DNA of 64,000 nt. Source: JASHPR01 sp963739645. GTDB taxonomy: Bacteria > Actinomycetota > Actinomycetes > Streptosporangiales > Streptosporangiaceae. The position numbers and the translations under genes are program-made. Of the stretch, positions 12,498-20,272 are shown one piece after another. The notes under the pieces are model-generated. The model was not told the origin of the DNA. It did not search any database and was given only the letters and a program-made list of their open reading frames with translations. The stretch is from contig CAVUBM010000086.1 of assembly GCA_963739645.1 (NCBI GenBank), positions 186,001 to 250,000 on the forward strand, in the 5' to 3' direction. The first letter of the stretch is position 1. The number at the start of each line of letters is the position of its first letter.

Positions 12498-12947
12498 ATG
12501 GCGGATAAGACCACCTCGAGCATCGTGATTGAGGTGCCGCGAAAGGAAGTAATGGCCGTAATCGCAGATTTTCCGGCATACCCGGAGTGGGCGACAGCGG
12601 TGCGATCTGCAGATGTTTTGTCCCAGGAGCCCGGCGGACGGGCGGCAGCGGTCCGTTTCACGCTGGACGCCGGCATGATCAAGGACAGCTACGTGCTCGG
12701 CTACGACTGGGATGGCGACGCTCAGGTGCGCTGGAATCTCACCGAGGCCGGGTCGATGATCTCCGAGATGGCCGGCGGGTACACCCTGGCCGACCGGGAC
12801 GGCGGCACCGAGGTGACGTACGACCTGGCCGTGGGCATCAAGGTGCCCATGATCGGGATGCTCAAGCGCCGGGCCGAGAAAACGATCATCGACACCGCGC
12901 TGAAAGGCCTCAAATCTCGCGCCGAGAGCATAGGCGGCACCCCATGA
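12498..12947 (+). CDS. SRPBCC family (polyketide cyclase/dehydrase-like) protein
   Basis: 149 residues with the helix-grip fold pattern: an N-terminal strand and helix (IVIEVPRKEVMAVIADFPAYPEW), a run of beta strands, and a long C-terminal helix ending FKGLKSRAES-like. Proteins of this type bind hydrophobic ligands. The equivalent gene in mycobacteria (Rv2185c) also lies near fadD15 and pimB'. It overlaps the next gene by 4 nt (ATGA), so the two are translationally coupled, and glucokinase follows. The ligand is not predictable from sequence. Confidence 0.85.
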   Translation: MADKTTSSIVIEVPRKEVMAVIADFPAYPEWATAVRSADVLSQEPGGRAAAVRFTLDAGMIKDSYVLGYDWDGDAQVRWNLTEAGSMISEMAGGYTLADRDGGTEVTYDLAVGIKVPMIGMLKRRAEKTIIDTALKGLKSRAESIGGTP

Positions 12948-13919
12948 GCGGCTCATCGGGTTCCGGGGCATCGGGCTCCGGGCAGTCAGACGATCCAGGT
13001 CGCGGCGGCGACGGCACGGCGAACGGGAAGCCGCGGCCCGACCGCGAGCCGCGCCGGGCCGCCGAGCCCCGCCCCGACCGCGAGTCCGGTCCTGGCCATG
13101 ACCAAGCCCGGCCCCGCGAGCCCAGCCCTGCCCGCGAGTCCGGCGCGGGCCGTGACCAACCCCGGCCGCGCGAGCCCCGCCCCAGCCGCGAGTCCGGTCC
13201 GGGCCGTGATCAGGCCGGGGCCCGCGAGTCCCGCCCAGGCCGCGAGTCTGGCGCGGGCCGTGGCCAGGGCCGGGCCCGCGAGTCCGCCCGGACGGGTGAG
13301 ACGGCCAGCGCCCGCGAACACGCCAGAGCCAGAGAGTCGGCCAGAGCCCGTGATTCCGCGCGGGCCCGCGATGCCCGGCCAAGCCGAACGCCCGGCCCGG
13401 CCCGCGATCCGCGCCAGGCGGGGAGCGACCTCGCGGCCGAGTTCCAGCGCTGGCTGGTCCGGTCGAGCGCGCGCAGCATGCGCAAGGAGCTGACCGGGCA
13501 GTTCCGCAGAACGTTCGGGCCCAATAGATCCGAACCCGGCGATGTGTGGGGTGTGGCCACGACCGAGCCGCCCCCGGATGCGTCGATGGATGCGCCGGAG
13601 TGCGCCTGGTGCCCGGTGTGCCGGGCGGCCCGCCGGATAAGGGAATCGGGCCCGGGCCTGAGTGGGCAACTGGCCGGCGCCAGCGACGTGGTGGCCGCGG
13701 CCGTCCAGGAAGCCCTGTCGGCGTTCGACTCGGTTCTGTCTACACGCCCGAGAACGGACCCGACCGACCGGCCCTCCCGCCCAGCCCCTTCGGACCGGCC
13801 CTCCCGCCCAGCCCCTTCGGACCGGCCCTCCCGCCCAGCCCCTTCGGCGCCGGCCGGGGCCCCGCCGGCAAACCCGACTCACGGGCGGCAGGTGCGCCCC
13901 ACGAAGGGGCGGATCATGA
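12944..13919 (+). CDS. repeat-rich basic protein upstream of glucokinase (sco2127-like)
   Basis: Hydrophilic protein with three parts. Residues about 45-117 are four 18-residue repeats of the type RESGPGxDQxRPRExxP. Residues about 165-245 are a conserved module with a Cys pair in CAWCPVC and an amphipathic helix. The tail has three exact 9-residue repeats SDRPSRPAP. A gene of similar design lies just upstream of glkA in Streptomyces. As read, the frame runs without a stop into glucokinase. One extra base in the tail would instead bring it to the TGA at 13917-13919, overlapping the glkA ATG in ATGA style, which is the more likely truth. Function unknown; a role beside glkA is inferred. Confidence 0.65.
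13079..13294 (+). repeat. four in-frame 54-bp tandem repeats
   Basis: Units start at 13079, 13133, 13187 and 13241, each encoding RESGxGxxQxRxRExxxx. Copies differ at several bases. A decayed fifth unit follows at 13295. Confidence 0.85.
13766..13846 (+). repeat. three exact 27-bp tandem repeats
   Basis: Units start at 13766, 13793 and 13820, are identical, and encode DRPSRPAPS. Exact identity suggests recent slippage or expansion. Confidence 0.9.
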
Positions 13920-14861
13920 GCCTGACGATCGGGGTTGATGTCGGGGGCACTAAAGTCGCCGCGGGCGTCGTGGACGAGCAAGGGCACATCGTCGAGAAGC
14001 TGAAGCGCGCTACGCCGTCGGCGAGCCCGCCGCAGACGGCGGAGACCATCGCGGCTGCGGTGACCGAACTGCTGGGCCGCCACGAGGCGGATGCCGTCGG
14101 GATCGGCGCCGCGGGGTTCGTGGACGAGGTCCGCTCCAACGTCTTGTTCGCGCCCAACCTGGCCTGGCGGCACGAGCCGCTGCAGAAGGAGGTCGAGGCC
14201 CGGATCGGCGTCCCGGTCGTCGTGGAGAATGACGCGAACGCCGCCGTCTGGGCCGAGACCATGCTCGGCGCGGCCCGCGGGCAGGAACACGTGATGCTCG
14301 TGGCCGTCGGCACCGGCATCGGCGCCGGGATTGTGATCAACGGCCAGCTGTATCGGGGCCGCTGGGGCATCGCAGGCGAGCCCGGGCACTACCGTGTCGT
14401 GCCGGAAGGCCGGCTGTGCGGGTGCGGCAACCGCGGCTGCTGGGAGCAGTACGCGAGCGGCAACGCCCTGGTCGCCGAGGCACGCGAGTTCGCGCGGCGC
14501 GCGCCGAACGCTGCGGTGCGGCTGCTGCAGCTCGGCGGGGGCAGCGTGGAGGGCATCAACGGCCCTCAGATCACCGAGGCCGCGCACGAGGGAGACGCGG
14601 TCGCGCTGCGCTGTTTCGAGATCGTGGGCGGCTGGCTCGGCCAGGGCCTGGCCGCGCTGGCCGGCATCCTGGATCCAGGCTGCTTCGTGATCGGCGGCGG
14701 CGTATCCGACGCGGGTGACCTGCTGCTCGGACCGGCGCGAGCGGCGTTTAAGGCCGCGCTGCCTGGAAGCGCCTACCGCCCGCACGCCGAGATCAGACTG
14801 GCGCAGCTCGGTGCCGACGCGGGCCTGATCGGTGCTGCTGACCTCGCCCGCCGCGCCTTAA
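13916..14861 (+). CDS. glkA: ROK-family glucokinase (apparent frameshift at the 3' end)
   Basis: Phosphorylates glucose with ATP in the cytosol. The N-terminal phosphate loop DVGGTKVAAGVVD is at residues 8-20. GTGIGAGI marks the second phosphate loop. The ROK zinc signature follows as CGCGNRGCWE, with the zinc His in GEPGH. The ATG at 13916 has AAGGGGCGG upstream. The raw frame is open to 15100, giving an unlikely 80-residue tail over the convergent gene. One extra base near 14850 would end the protein at TAA 14859-14861, giving 314 residues, the usual size. In Streptomyces this enzyme also mediates carbon catabolite repression. Confidence 0.9.
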
Positions 14862-14943
14862 CGGCCGAACGGCGGCCGGCGGTGCCCGACGGCGCAGCAG
14901 CGATCCCGGAAGGGGCAGCGGCGATCCGCGAACGGCCAGCGGC

Positions 14944-15636
14944 TCAGAGCACGGCCCCGCTGTCGGGTCCCGAGCCGCGCGACGGCCCGTCGCCCAGCCG
15001 CAGGACTACCGTGGCAAAACCGCCCACGAACGCCATCACGGCCAGCAGCGCGGCCCAGCCCGGCACGGTCCAGCCCATGAGCGTGGTGAAAAGCAGGTAG
15101 GCAGGCCCGCCGAACAGTGCGGTCCAGGCGCCCTTGGCTACCGAGTCCAGGTGCGGCAGCGGCGGCGGGGGAGGCGGGACGTAGTGCTCGCTGTCCTCGT
15201 CGTCCCGGCCGGGAGCGGGCTGCGGAACCGCAGGCGAAGCCGGGACCGGGGACGGGCTGGCCGCGGACGTGGCCGGACGGATCACGCGGGTCCGGTCGGC
15301 GCCAGCCCCGTGCTGCGGGTCGGCCGGGCTCGCGTCGTGACCGTCATCAGGCTCCGCGCCGCGACCATCGTCTGGCCCCTGGTCACCATCGTCGGCCGGC
15401 TCTGCGCTACGGTCGCCCGCCGGCTCTGCCCCAGGGTCGCCCGGCGGCCCTGCGCCACGGCTGTCATCCAGCTCCGCGTGGGCTGGATCTCCCGGCAGGT
15501 CCTCGCGTTCCGGCCACGGGGCCTCGGCTGGGTCGGCCGGCATGCTGAACCGCGCCACAAGATCCCGCCAGGCAGCCTCGTCGCCGGTCACACCCCCGCC
15601 GCTAGCATCCCCACGGCCAGCGTCCTCACCACTCAC
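14944..15636 (-). CDS. acidic Pro-rich protein with two C-terminal membrane segments
   Basis: 230 residues from the GTG at 15636 (GCGAGGG upstream). After a short conserved N-terminus (DEAAWRDLVARFSMPAD) there is a long disordered Asp/Gly/Pro/Ala stretch. A conserved tail follows: YVPPPPPPLPHLD, then two hydrophobic helices (FGGPAYLLFTTLMGW and AALLAVMAFVGGFATVVLRL). This design recurs among actinomycete proteins of unknown function. It is convergent with glkA and upstream of the esterase on the same strand. The cytosolic tail could be a protein-binding scaffold, but nothing in the sequence proves it. Confidence 0.75.
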   Translation of the reverse strand: MSGEDAGRGDASGGGVTGDEAAWRDLVARFSMPADPAEAPWPEREDLPGDPAHAELDDSRGAGPPGDPGAEPAGDRSAEPADDGDQGPDDGRGAEPDDGHDASPADPQHGAGADRTRVIRPATSAASPSPVPASPAVPQPAPGRDDEDSEHYVPPPPPPLPHLDSVAKGAWTALFGGPAYLLFTTLMGWTVPGWAALLAVMAFVGGFATVVLRLGDGPSRGSGPDSGAVL

Positions 15637-15674
15637 GTCATAACCCTCGCGCTTCCTGCCTTTCTCCGCAATCG

Positions 15675-16433
15675 CTATTCTCTCCCGGCCCGGCTGTGCG
15701 TCCTGACGAACTCCAGGCTTCCCGCGAAGATGGTCGGCGCGTCGTTGTCGAGGGTGGCCACATGGTAACTGTCCGGAAGGTCCCGGACCTCCATCCGTCC
15801 CCCCGGCAGCGCCTTGCGCAGCACCTCGAGGCTCGCCGGGCCGACAACATGGTCGACGGCGCTGTGGTACACCAGCACCGGCTGGGTCACGTCGCCGAGC
15901 TGCGACTGGGTGATCCGCCACAGCCCGGGCAGGGTCGCCGCGGCCTTGACCGGGATGCGGTCATAGCCAAGCTCGCTGGTCTGCTGCTTCTTGATGTCGC
16001 TGGTGATTCCCTTTAGCGACGGCATCACAAACTTCAGCACCGGGGCCAGCAGGAACAGGCGGGTGTCGGCGGTGACCGACGGGTTGACGAGCACCAGCCC
16101 GCTGACCACGGACCCGCGCACTTCGGCGAGGCGCAGTGCCAGGCAGGCGCCCATGGACAGGCCCATAACGAAGATCTCGTCCGCCTGCGCCCGCAGTTCG
16201 TCAAAGGCCCGGTCGACCTCGGCGTACCAGTCCTCCCACCGGGTCCGCGCCATCTCCTGCCAGGTCGTCCCGTGCCCGGGCAGCCTCGGCAGCCACACGC
16301 TCAGGCCCGCATCGGCCAGGTACTCCGCCCAGGGCCGCAGGGACTGGGGGCTGCCGGTGAACCCGTGGCAGAGCAGAACGCCGGTGGCGCTGCCCTGATG
16401 AGTGAACGGTTCTGCGCCTGGCAACACTGGCAT
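15675..16433 (-). CDS. alpha/beta hydrolase (carboxylesterase/lipase-like)
   Basis: 252 residues. The nucleophile elbow GLSMG gives Ser near residue 100. The acid is in SAVDHVVG and the catalytic His in DSYHVATLD, completing the triad; HGFTGSPQ is the oxyanion loop. It resembles small monoacylglycerol/carboxyl esterases. The start is set at the ATG at 16433 because GGGAGGAG lies 5 nt upstream; an in-frame TTG at 16448 is upstream of that site. It is divergent from the acyltransferase gene, so ester cleavage and ester formation on lipids sit side by side. The exact substrate is unknown. Confidence 0.88.
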   Translation of the reverse strand: MPVLPGAEPFTHQGSATGVLLCHGFTGSPQSLRPWAEYLADAGLSVWLPRLPGHGTTWQEMARTRWEDWYAEVDRAFDELRAQADEIFVMGLSMGACLALRLAEVRGSVVSGLVLVNPSVTADTRLFLLAPVLKFVMPSLKGITSDIKKQQTSELGYDRIPVKAAATLPGLWRITQSQLGDVTQPVLVYHSAVDHVVGPASLEVLRKALPGGRMEVRDLPDSYHVATLDNDAPTIFAGSLEFVRTHSRAGRE

Positions 16434-16569
16434 CGGCGCTCCTCCCAAGGTGCTGTGCCCGCGACCTTGCGCGCGCTAGTCGGCATCGTCGCACGGCTGG
16501 CTGACGGAAGAGCACCTGCATGCGGGTTGCCGCGGAAACCGCATCCGTCGCAGCATCCACATAGGCGCC

Positions 16570-17502
16570 ATGACGTGGGAACATATGTGCGTGTTCTACT
16601 GGGTGGTCAAGGCGATACTCGGGCCGTTCCTCAAGATCGTGTTCCGGCCGTGGGCGGTCGGCATCGACAACGTCCCGCGAGAGGGCCCTGCCATCCTGGC
16701 CAGCAACCACCTGTCGTTCTCCGACCATTTCTTCGCGCCGCTGCCGCTCCCGCGCAAGGTGGTGTTCCTGGCCAAGTCCGAGTACTTCACCGGCCGGGGC
16801 ATCAAGGGCCTGATCAGCAAGGCGTTCTTCAGCGGAGTGGGCCAGATCCCGGTGGACCGGTCCGGTGGCAAGGCGAGCGAGCGCGCGCTCCGCACCGGGC
16901 TGCGCGTCCTGGCCGACGGCCAGCTGCTCGGGATCTACCCGGAGGGCACCCGGACACCGGACGGGCGGCTGTACCGGGGCAAGACCGGCGTGGCCCGGCT
17001 GGCTCTGGAAGCGCGGGTGCCGGTGATCCCCACCGCCATGGTGGGCACGTTCGAGTTCCAGCCGCCCGGCAAGATCGCGCCCCGGCTGCGGATCCGTCCC
17101 GGGGTCAAGTTCGGCAAGCCGCTCGACTTCTCCCGCTACTACGGGCTGGAGCACGACCGGATCGTGCTCCGGGCCACGACCGACGAGATCATGTACGAGC
17201 TCATGAAGCTGTCCGGCCAGGAGTACGTCGACCAGTACGCCCAGCGCCTCAAGGTCAGCATGCCGCTGCCCCGCCGGAGCCGCGGGCGCCAGGCCGCGGG
17301 CCAGGACGGGGCCGCCGCCGACGGCCACGTGGCCCGGGACGGCGCCGCGAACGGGGACGGTGCGGCGAACCGGGACGGCGCCGCGAACGGGGACGGCATC
17401 GTGAACGGGGACGGGACACAGAATGGGCCCAAGCCAGGGGAGAGCGGCGCCGGAAGCGCCGTGCCGGCCAGCGCCGACCTGGACGAGCCCGACGACGAGT
17501 GA
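16570..17502 (+). CDS. 1-acyl-sn-glycerol-3-phosphate acyltransferase family (PlsC-like)
   Basis: Membrane-associated acyltransferase of phospholipid synthesis. The catalytic HX4D motif is in SNHLSFSDHFF (residues about 45-55) and the glycerol-phosphate site is EGTR near residue 128. The catalytic domain fills residues 1-235. A low-complexity tail follows with four 18-bp repeats encoding GAANGD-type units. The ATG at 16570 is used; GTG codons at 16588 and 16591 are alternatives, since family N-termini often begin near FYWVVK. A nitronate-monooxygenase gene follows after 24 nt. Rv2182c in the related mycobacterial region is the same family. Confidence 0.9.
   Translation: MTWEHMCVFYWVVKAILGPFLKIVFRPWAVGIDNVPREGPAILASNHLSFSDHFFAPLPLPRKVVFLAKSEYFTGRGIKGLISKAFFSGVGQIPVDRSGGKASERALRTGLRVLADGQLLGIYPEGTRTPDGRLYRGKTGVARLALEARVPVIPTAMVGTFEFQPPGKIAPRLRIRPGVKFGKPLDFSRYYGLEHDRIVLRATTDEIMYELMKLSGQEYVDQYAQRLKVSMPLPRRSRGRQAAGQDGAAADGHVARDGAANGDGAANRDGAANGDGIVNGDGTQNGPKPGESGAGSAVPASADLDEPDDE
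17341..17412 (+). repeat. four 18-bp tandem repeats in acyltransferase tail
   Basis: Units start at 17341, 17359, 17377 and 17395. Units 1 and 3 are identical (GGCGCCGCGAACGGGGAC). The encoded tail is flexible and Asn/Asp/Gly-rich. Confidence 0.85.
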
Positions 17503-17526
17503 CTCAGGATCGGGGAAATCTTTTAC

Positions 17527-18480
17527 ATGCTGCGCACCGCGCTCACCGACAGGCTCACCCTCACCGCCCCGGTCGTCGGGGCGCCGATGGCCGGCATGGC
17601 CGGCGGCAAGCTCGCCGCGGCCGTCTCGGCGGGCGGGGGACTCGGGATGATCGGCGTGGGACCCTCGGGCCGCGCTGAGTCGATCGCGCGGGAGGCCGAG
17701 ATCGCCCGCGACGCTGGCCAGCGGTTCGGCATCGGCCTGATGGCCTGGGTCCTGGACATCAGGCCCGACCAGTTCGACGCGTCGGTGCGCGCGCGCCCTG
17801 ACCTGGTCTCGGTCAGCTTCGGCGCTTACGGGCCCTGGATCGGCCGGCTGCGCGAGGCCGGGATCGCCACCGCCACCCAGGTCTTCGACGTTGAGTCGGC
17901 CCGGGCCGCCGCGGACCAGGGCGTGGACCTGATCGTCGCCCGCGGCGCCGAGGCCGGGGGGCACGGCCGCGACGCGGTCGCCACCCTCCCGCTGCTGCAG
18001 GGCGTGCTCGACGCGGTCGACGTGCCGGTGCTCGCCGCCGGCGGCATCGGCACCGCCCGAGGGCTCGCCGCGGTCCTGGCCGCTGGCGCCGCCGGGGCCT
18101 GGATCGGCACCGCGCTGCTGGCCTGCCCGGAAGCGACCAACAGCCAGGCCGCGCGGGACCGCATCCGCGCCACCGCCGAGACCGGCACCGTCTACACCCG
18201 CGTGTTCGACATAGTGCAGCAGGTCCCCTGGCCGCCGGAGTTCGGCGGCCGGGCCCTGGCCAACGCGTTCAGCCGGGACTGGGTGGGCCGGGAACAGGAC
18301 CTGGAAACCGACGAGCCGGCCCAGACCCGGTTCGCGGCGGACCGGGACCGCAAGGACTACGACCAGATGGTCCTCTACGCCGGGCAGGGCGTGGGGCTGG
18401 TCACCGAGGAACGCCCCGCCACCGAGGTGGTGGCCGGCCTCGCGGCCGGCGCCGAGAAGCTGCTGAGCCGCTGGGGCTGA
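17527..18480 (+). CDS. nitronate monooxygenase (2-nitropropane dioxygenase-type)
   Basis: FMN-dependent TIM-barrel oxidase that detoxifies alkyl nitronates, 317 residues. Family features: APVVGAPMAGMAGG at the N-terminus, the FMN-phosphate segment PVLAAGGIGTARGLAAVLAAGA near residues 155-180, and GAEAGGHGR with the conserved active-site His near residue 147. The start codon is ATG at 17527, behind a GGGGAAAT-like leader. It lies 24 nt after the acyltransferase gene and probably shares its transcript. Confidence 0.9.
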   Translation: MLRTALTDRLTLTAPVVGAPMAGMAGGKLAAAVSAGGGLGMIGVGPSGRAESIAREAEIARDAGQRFGIGLMAWVLDIRPDQFDASVRARPDLVSVSFGAYGPWIGRLREAGIATATQVFDVESARAAADQGVDLIVARGAEAGGHGRDAVATLPLLQGVLDAVDVPVLAAGGIGTARGLAAVLAAGAAGAWIGTALLACPEATNSQAARDRIRATAETGTVYTRVFDIVQQVPWPPEFGGRALANAFSRDWVGREQDLETDEPAQTRFAADRDRKDYDQMVLYAGQGVGLVTEERPATEVVAGLAAGAEKLLSRWG

Positions 18481-18518
18481 CCTGCGGACGGCCGGACCGG
18501 GCCGGTTAGCATCGGCTG

Positions 18519-18812
18519 GTGGAGTTCAGCCGGGAGCTGCGCGACGACGTGATCGCGGGCGACATCACCGTCTCCTTCCGGCTGTGGCGCCGGCCCAAGG
18601 TCCGGGTCGGCGGCCGCTATCCCGTCGGCCGTGGGTATATCGAGGTCGATGCCGTAGAACTAATGCCCTTTTCCTCCATTACGCCAGCCGACCTTCACCG
18701 CAGTGGCGAGCCAGACATGGAGTCGCTGCGCGAGCGGGCCGCCCACGCCGGCCCCATCAGCGAGGACACCCTGCTGTACCGGGTGGAGTTCCACGCCGTA
18801 GCGACGCAGTAA
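18519..18812 (+). CDS. ASCH-domain protein (PUA-like fold)
   Basis: 97 residues from a GTG at 18519, too short for more than one domain. The pattern FRLWRRPKVRVGGRYPVGRGYIEV, then a helix-rich insert and a final strand (YRVEFHAV), fits the ASCH superfamily, a PUA-like fold often linked to RNA binding or RNA metabolism. It follows the nitronate-monooxygenase gene by 38 nt. Specific function unknown. Confidence 0.75.
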   Translation: MEFSRELRDDVIAGDITVSFRLWRRPKVRVGGRYPVGRGYIEVDAVELMPFSSITPADLHRSGEPDMESLRERAAHAGPISEDTLLYRVEFHAVATQ

Positions 18813-18909
18813 CAGGCCGCTGGGGAGACCTCCCCTTGTTCCCCGGCCGCCCGGCCGCGCACCATCGCTCATGACCTTGGCGCATGCCGGGAACCACGGG
18901 GAGGCCACC

Positions 18910-19539
18910 ATGCACCGTCCAGCGACTCACCACCCGAAGACCACTGGCGGCTCCGCGCGCCGGCCCGCCGCGGTCCGCTGGTTCGCCTCGCTGGCCGGGG
19001 CGTCGGGCCTGATGTTCATGGTGTCGGCGTGCGCCATCGGCTCACCGCACCAGGCGAGCCCGGCCGGAAAGCGGACGCAGCACGCCACCGCGGTCGTGAA
19101 CGCCGCCCCGCAGCCCGCGGCCGCCCCGGCCGCCAGCCGCGCGCCGGCCACGCCCGCCCCGGCCGCATCGCCCACGGCGGCGGCACCGGCCGCAGCCACG
19201 AGCCCGGCAGGCCCGGCTGCGGGGTCCACCGGACCGCACTTCGCTACGCCGCAGGCGGCCATGGCCTACCTCGCGGCCGCCTACAACAGCGACGACACGG
19301 CCGCGCTGCACGCGGTCACCAACGCCCAGTCGTTCACGTCGCTGCAGAGCATGCGCACCACCGACACCAACTTGAGGCTGACGTCGTGCCGGCCGACGGG
19401 CCACGGCGACGACGAGTGCACGTTCCGGTACACCTACGTCGGCGAGGGGCAGCATGCGGCCAGGAACGCCATGGTGACCGCCGCGCCGGCGCTGAACCCC
19501 GGCTGGTACATGTACCGGTTCATCGAGGGCTGCGACTGA
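18910..19539 (+). CDS. putative lipoprotein, Ala/Pro-rich linker plus small C-terminal domain
   Basis: 209 residues from the ATG at 18910, preceded by GGGGAGG. A basic N-terminus leads to a hydrophobic segment (residues about 20-37) ending in a lipobox-like VSAC, so the protein is probably exported and lipid-anchored at that Cys. A linker of about 75 residues is almost only Ala, Pro, Ser and Thr. The C-terminal 100 residues hold a Cys pair (SCRPTG, DECTFRY) and a final GCD, which may form disulfides outside the cell. No known family was recognised. Confidence 0.7.
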   Translation: MHRPATHHPKTTGGSARRPAAVRWFASLAGASGLMFMVSACAIGSPHQASPAGKRTQHATAVVNAAPQPAAAPAASRAPATPAPAASPTAAAPAAATSPAGPAAGSTGPHFATPQAAMAYLAAAYNSDDTAALHAVTNAQSFTSLQSMRTTDTNLRLTSCRPTGHGDDECTFRYTYVGEGQHAARNAMVTAAPALNPGWYMYRFIEGCD

Positions 19540-19569
19540 CCGTTCCAGCGAGCCGGGCCGGTCGCCAGA

Positions 19570-20160
19570 TCAGCCCGGCTCGTCCGCGCTGGCCGCGGTC
19601 AGCTCCGCGAGGCTGAGGGGGGCCAGCAGCGGCTTGGACGCGGTCCTGACCCGCGTGACCGCCTGGCCGAGGCGGGCGCTGGACCGGGAGACCGCTTCGG
19701 CTCCCTTGGGCAGCGTGGTCAGCGCGTGCGCCAGCTCGCCGCCCAGGAGCTGGGACTCCTCCAGGAAGGTCCGCGCGGTGGAGGCGTCGATCAGCACCGG
19801 CGCGCTGACGAGCAGCATCATCATGTAGGTCCGGACCTCGTTGGACGCCGCGTCCCTGTCGCCGGAGCCGTCCAGGACGGCGGACACCGCCTTGGCCGAG
19901 CGGGCGGCCTGGCTCACGATGATGGCGGCCTGCGCCGCGACGGCCCGGGACCGGTCGCGGATCTGCCGCATCTTGACCACCTGGTTCACGACCAGGACCG
20001 TGACCAGGACCACCAGCAGGCCGGACACCGTCGCGGTGGTCAGCGCATGATCCACCCACCAGTGACGCAGCCCGCTGTCGTCGACATCGAGGGTGATCAG
20101 CAGGGCTGTCACCAGCACGGCAGCCAGTGCCTCGAACCATCCCAGCCAGCGCCTCAGCAC
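19570..20160 (-). CDS. two-helix membrane protein with cytosolic helical tail
   Basis: 196 residues from a GTG at 20160. Two hydrophobic helices (residues about 9-24 and 41-60) are followed by a long helical region with heptad-like Ala/Val spacing and the segment RTYMMMLLVSAPVLIDAS, which may be a third membrane or amphipathic helix. It stands alone on the minus strand between the lipoprotein and protease genes. Family not recognised. Confidence 0.6.
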   Translation of the reverse strand: MLRRWLGWFEALAAVLVTALLITLDVDDSGLRHWWVDHALTTATVSGLLVVLVTVLVVNQVVKMRQIRDRSRAVAAQAAIIVSQAARSAKAVSAVLDGSGDRDAASNEVRTYMMMLLVSAPVLIDASTARTFLEESQLLGGELAHALTTLPKGAEAVSRSSARLGQAVTRVRTASKPLLAPLSLAELTAASADEPG

Positions 20161-20272
20161 CAGACGACCTTAACGGGAGATACCTGCTGAGAGGGTCCTC
20201 GCAGGTCAACCGGTCGGCACCGACAGTCGTCCTAATGGCTACTCGGTCCTGTTCCCGAACCGCGAAGGGGCG

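Noticed and set aside
13079..13846. Tandem repeats considered as a CRISPR array
   Set aside because: The units are directly adjacent, in frame, coding, and have no unique spacers.
12587..15100. 837-residue frame joining the SRPBCC shadow, the repeat protein and glucokinase
   Set aside because: The SRPBCC gene is in another frame, and both internal stops reappear after removing one base, so this is not a natural fusion.
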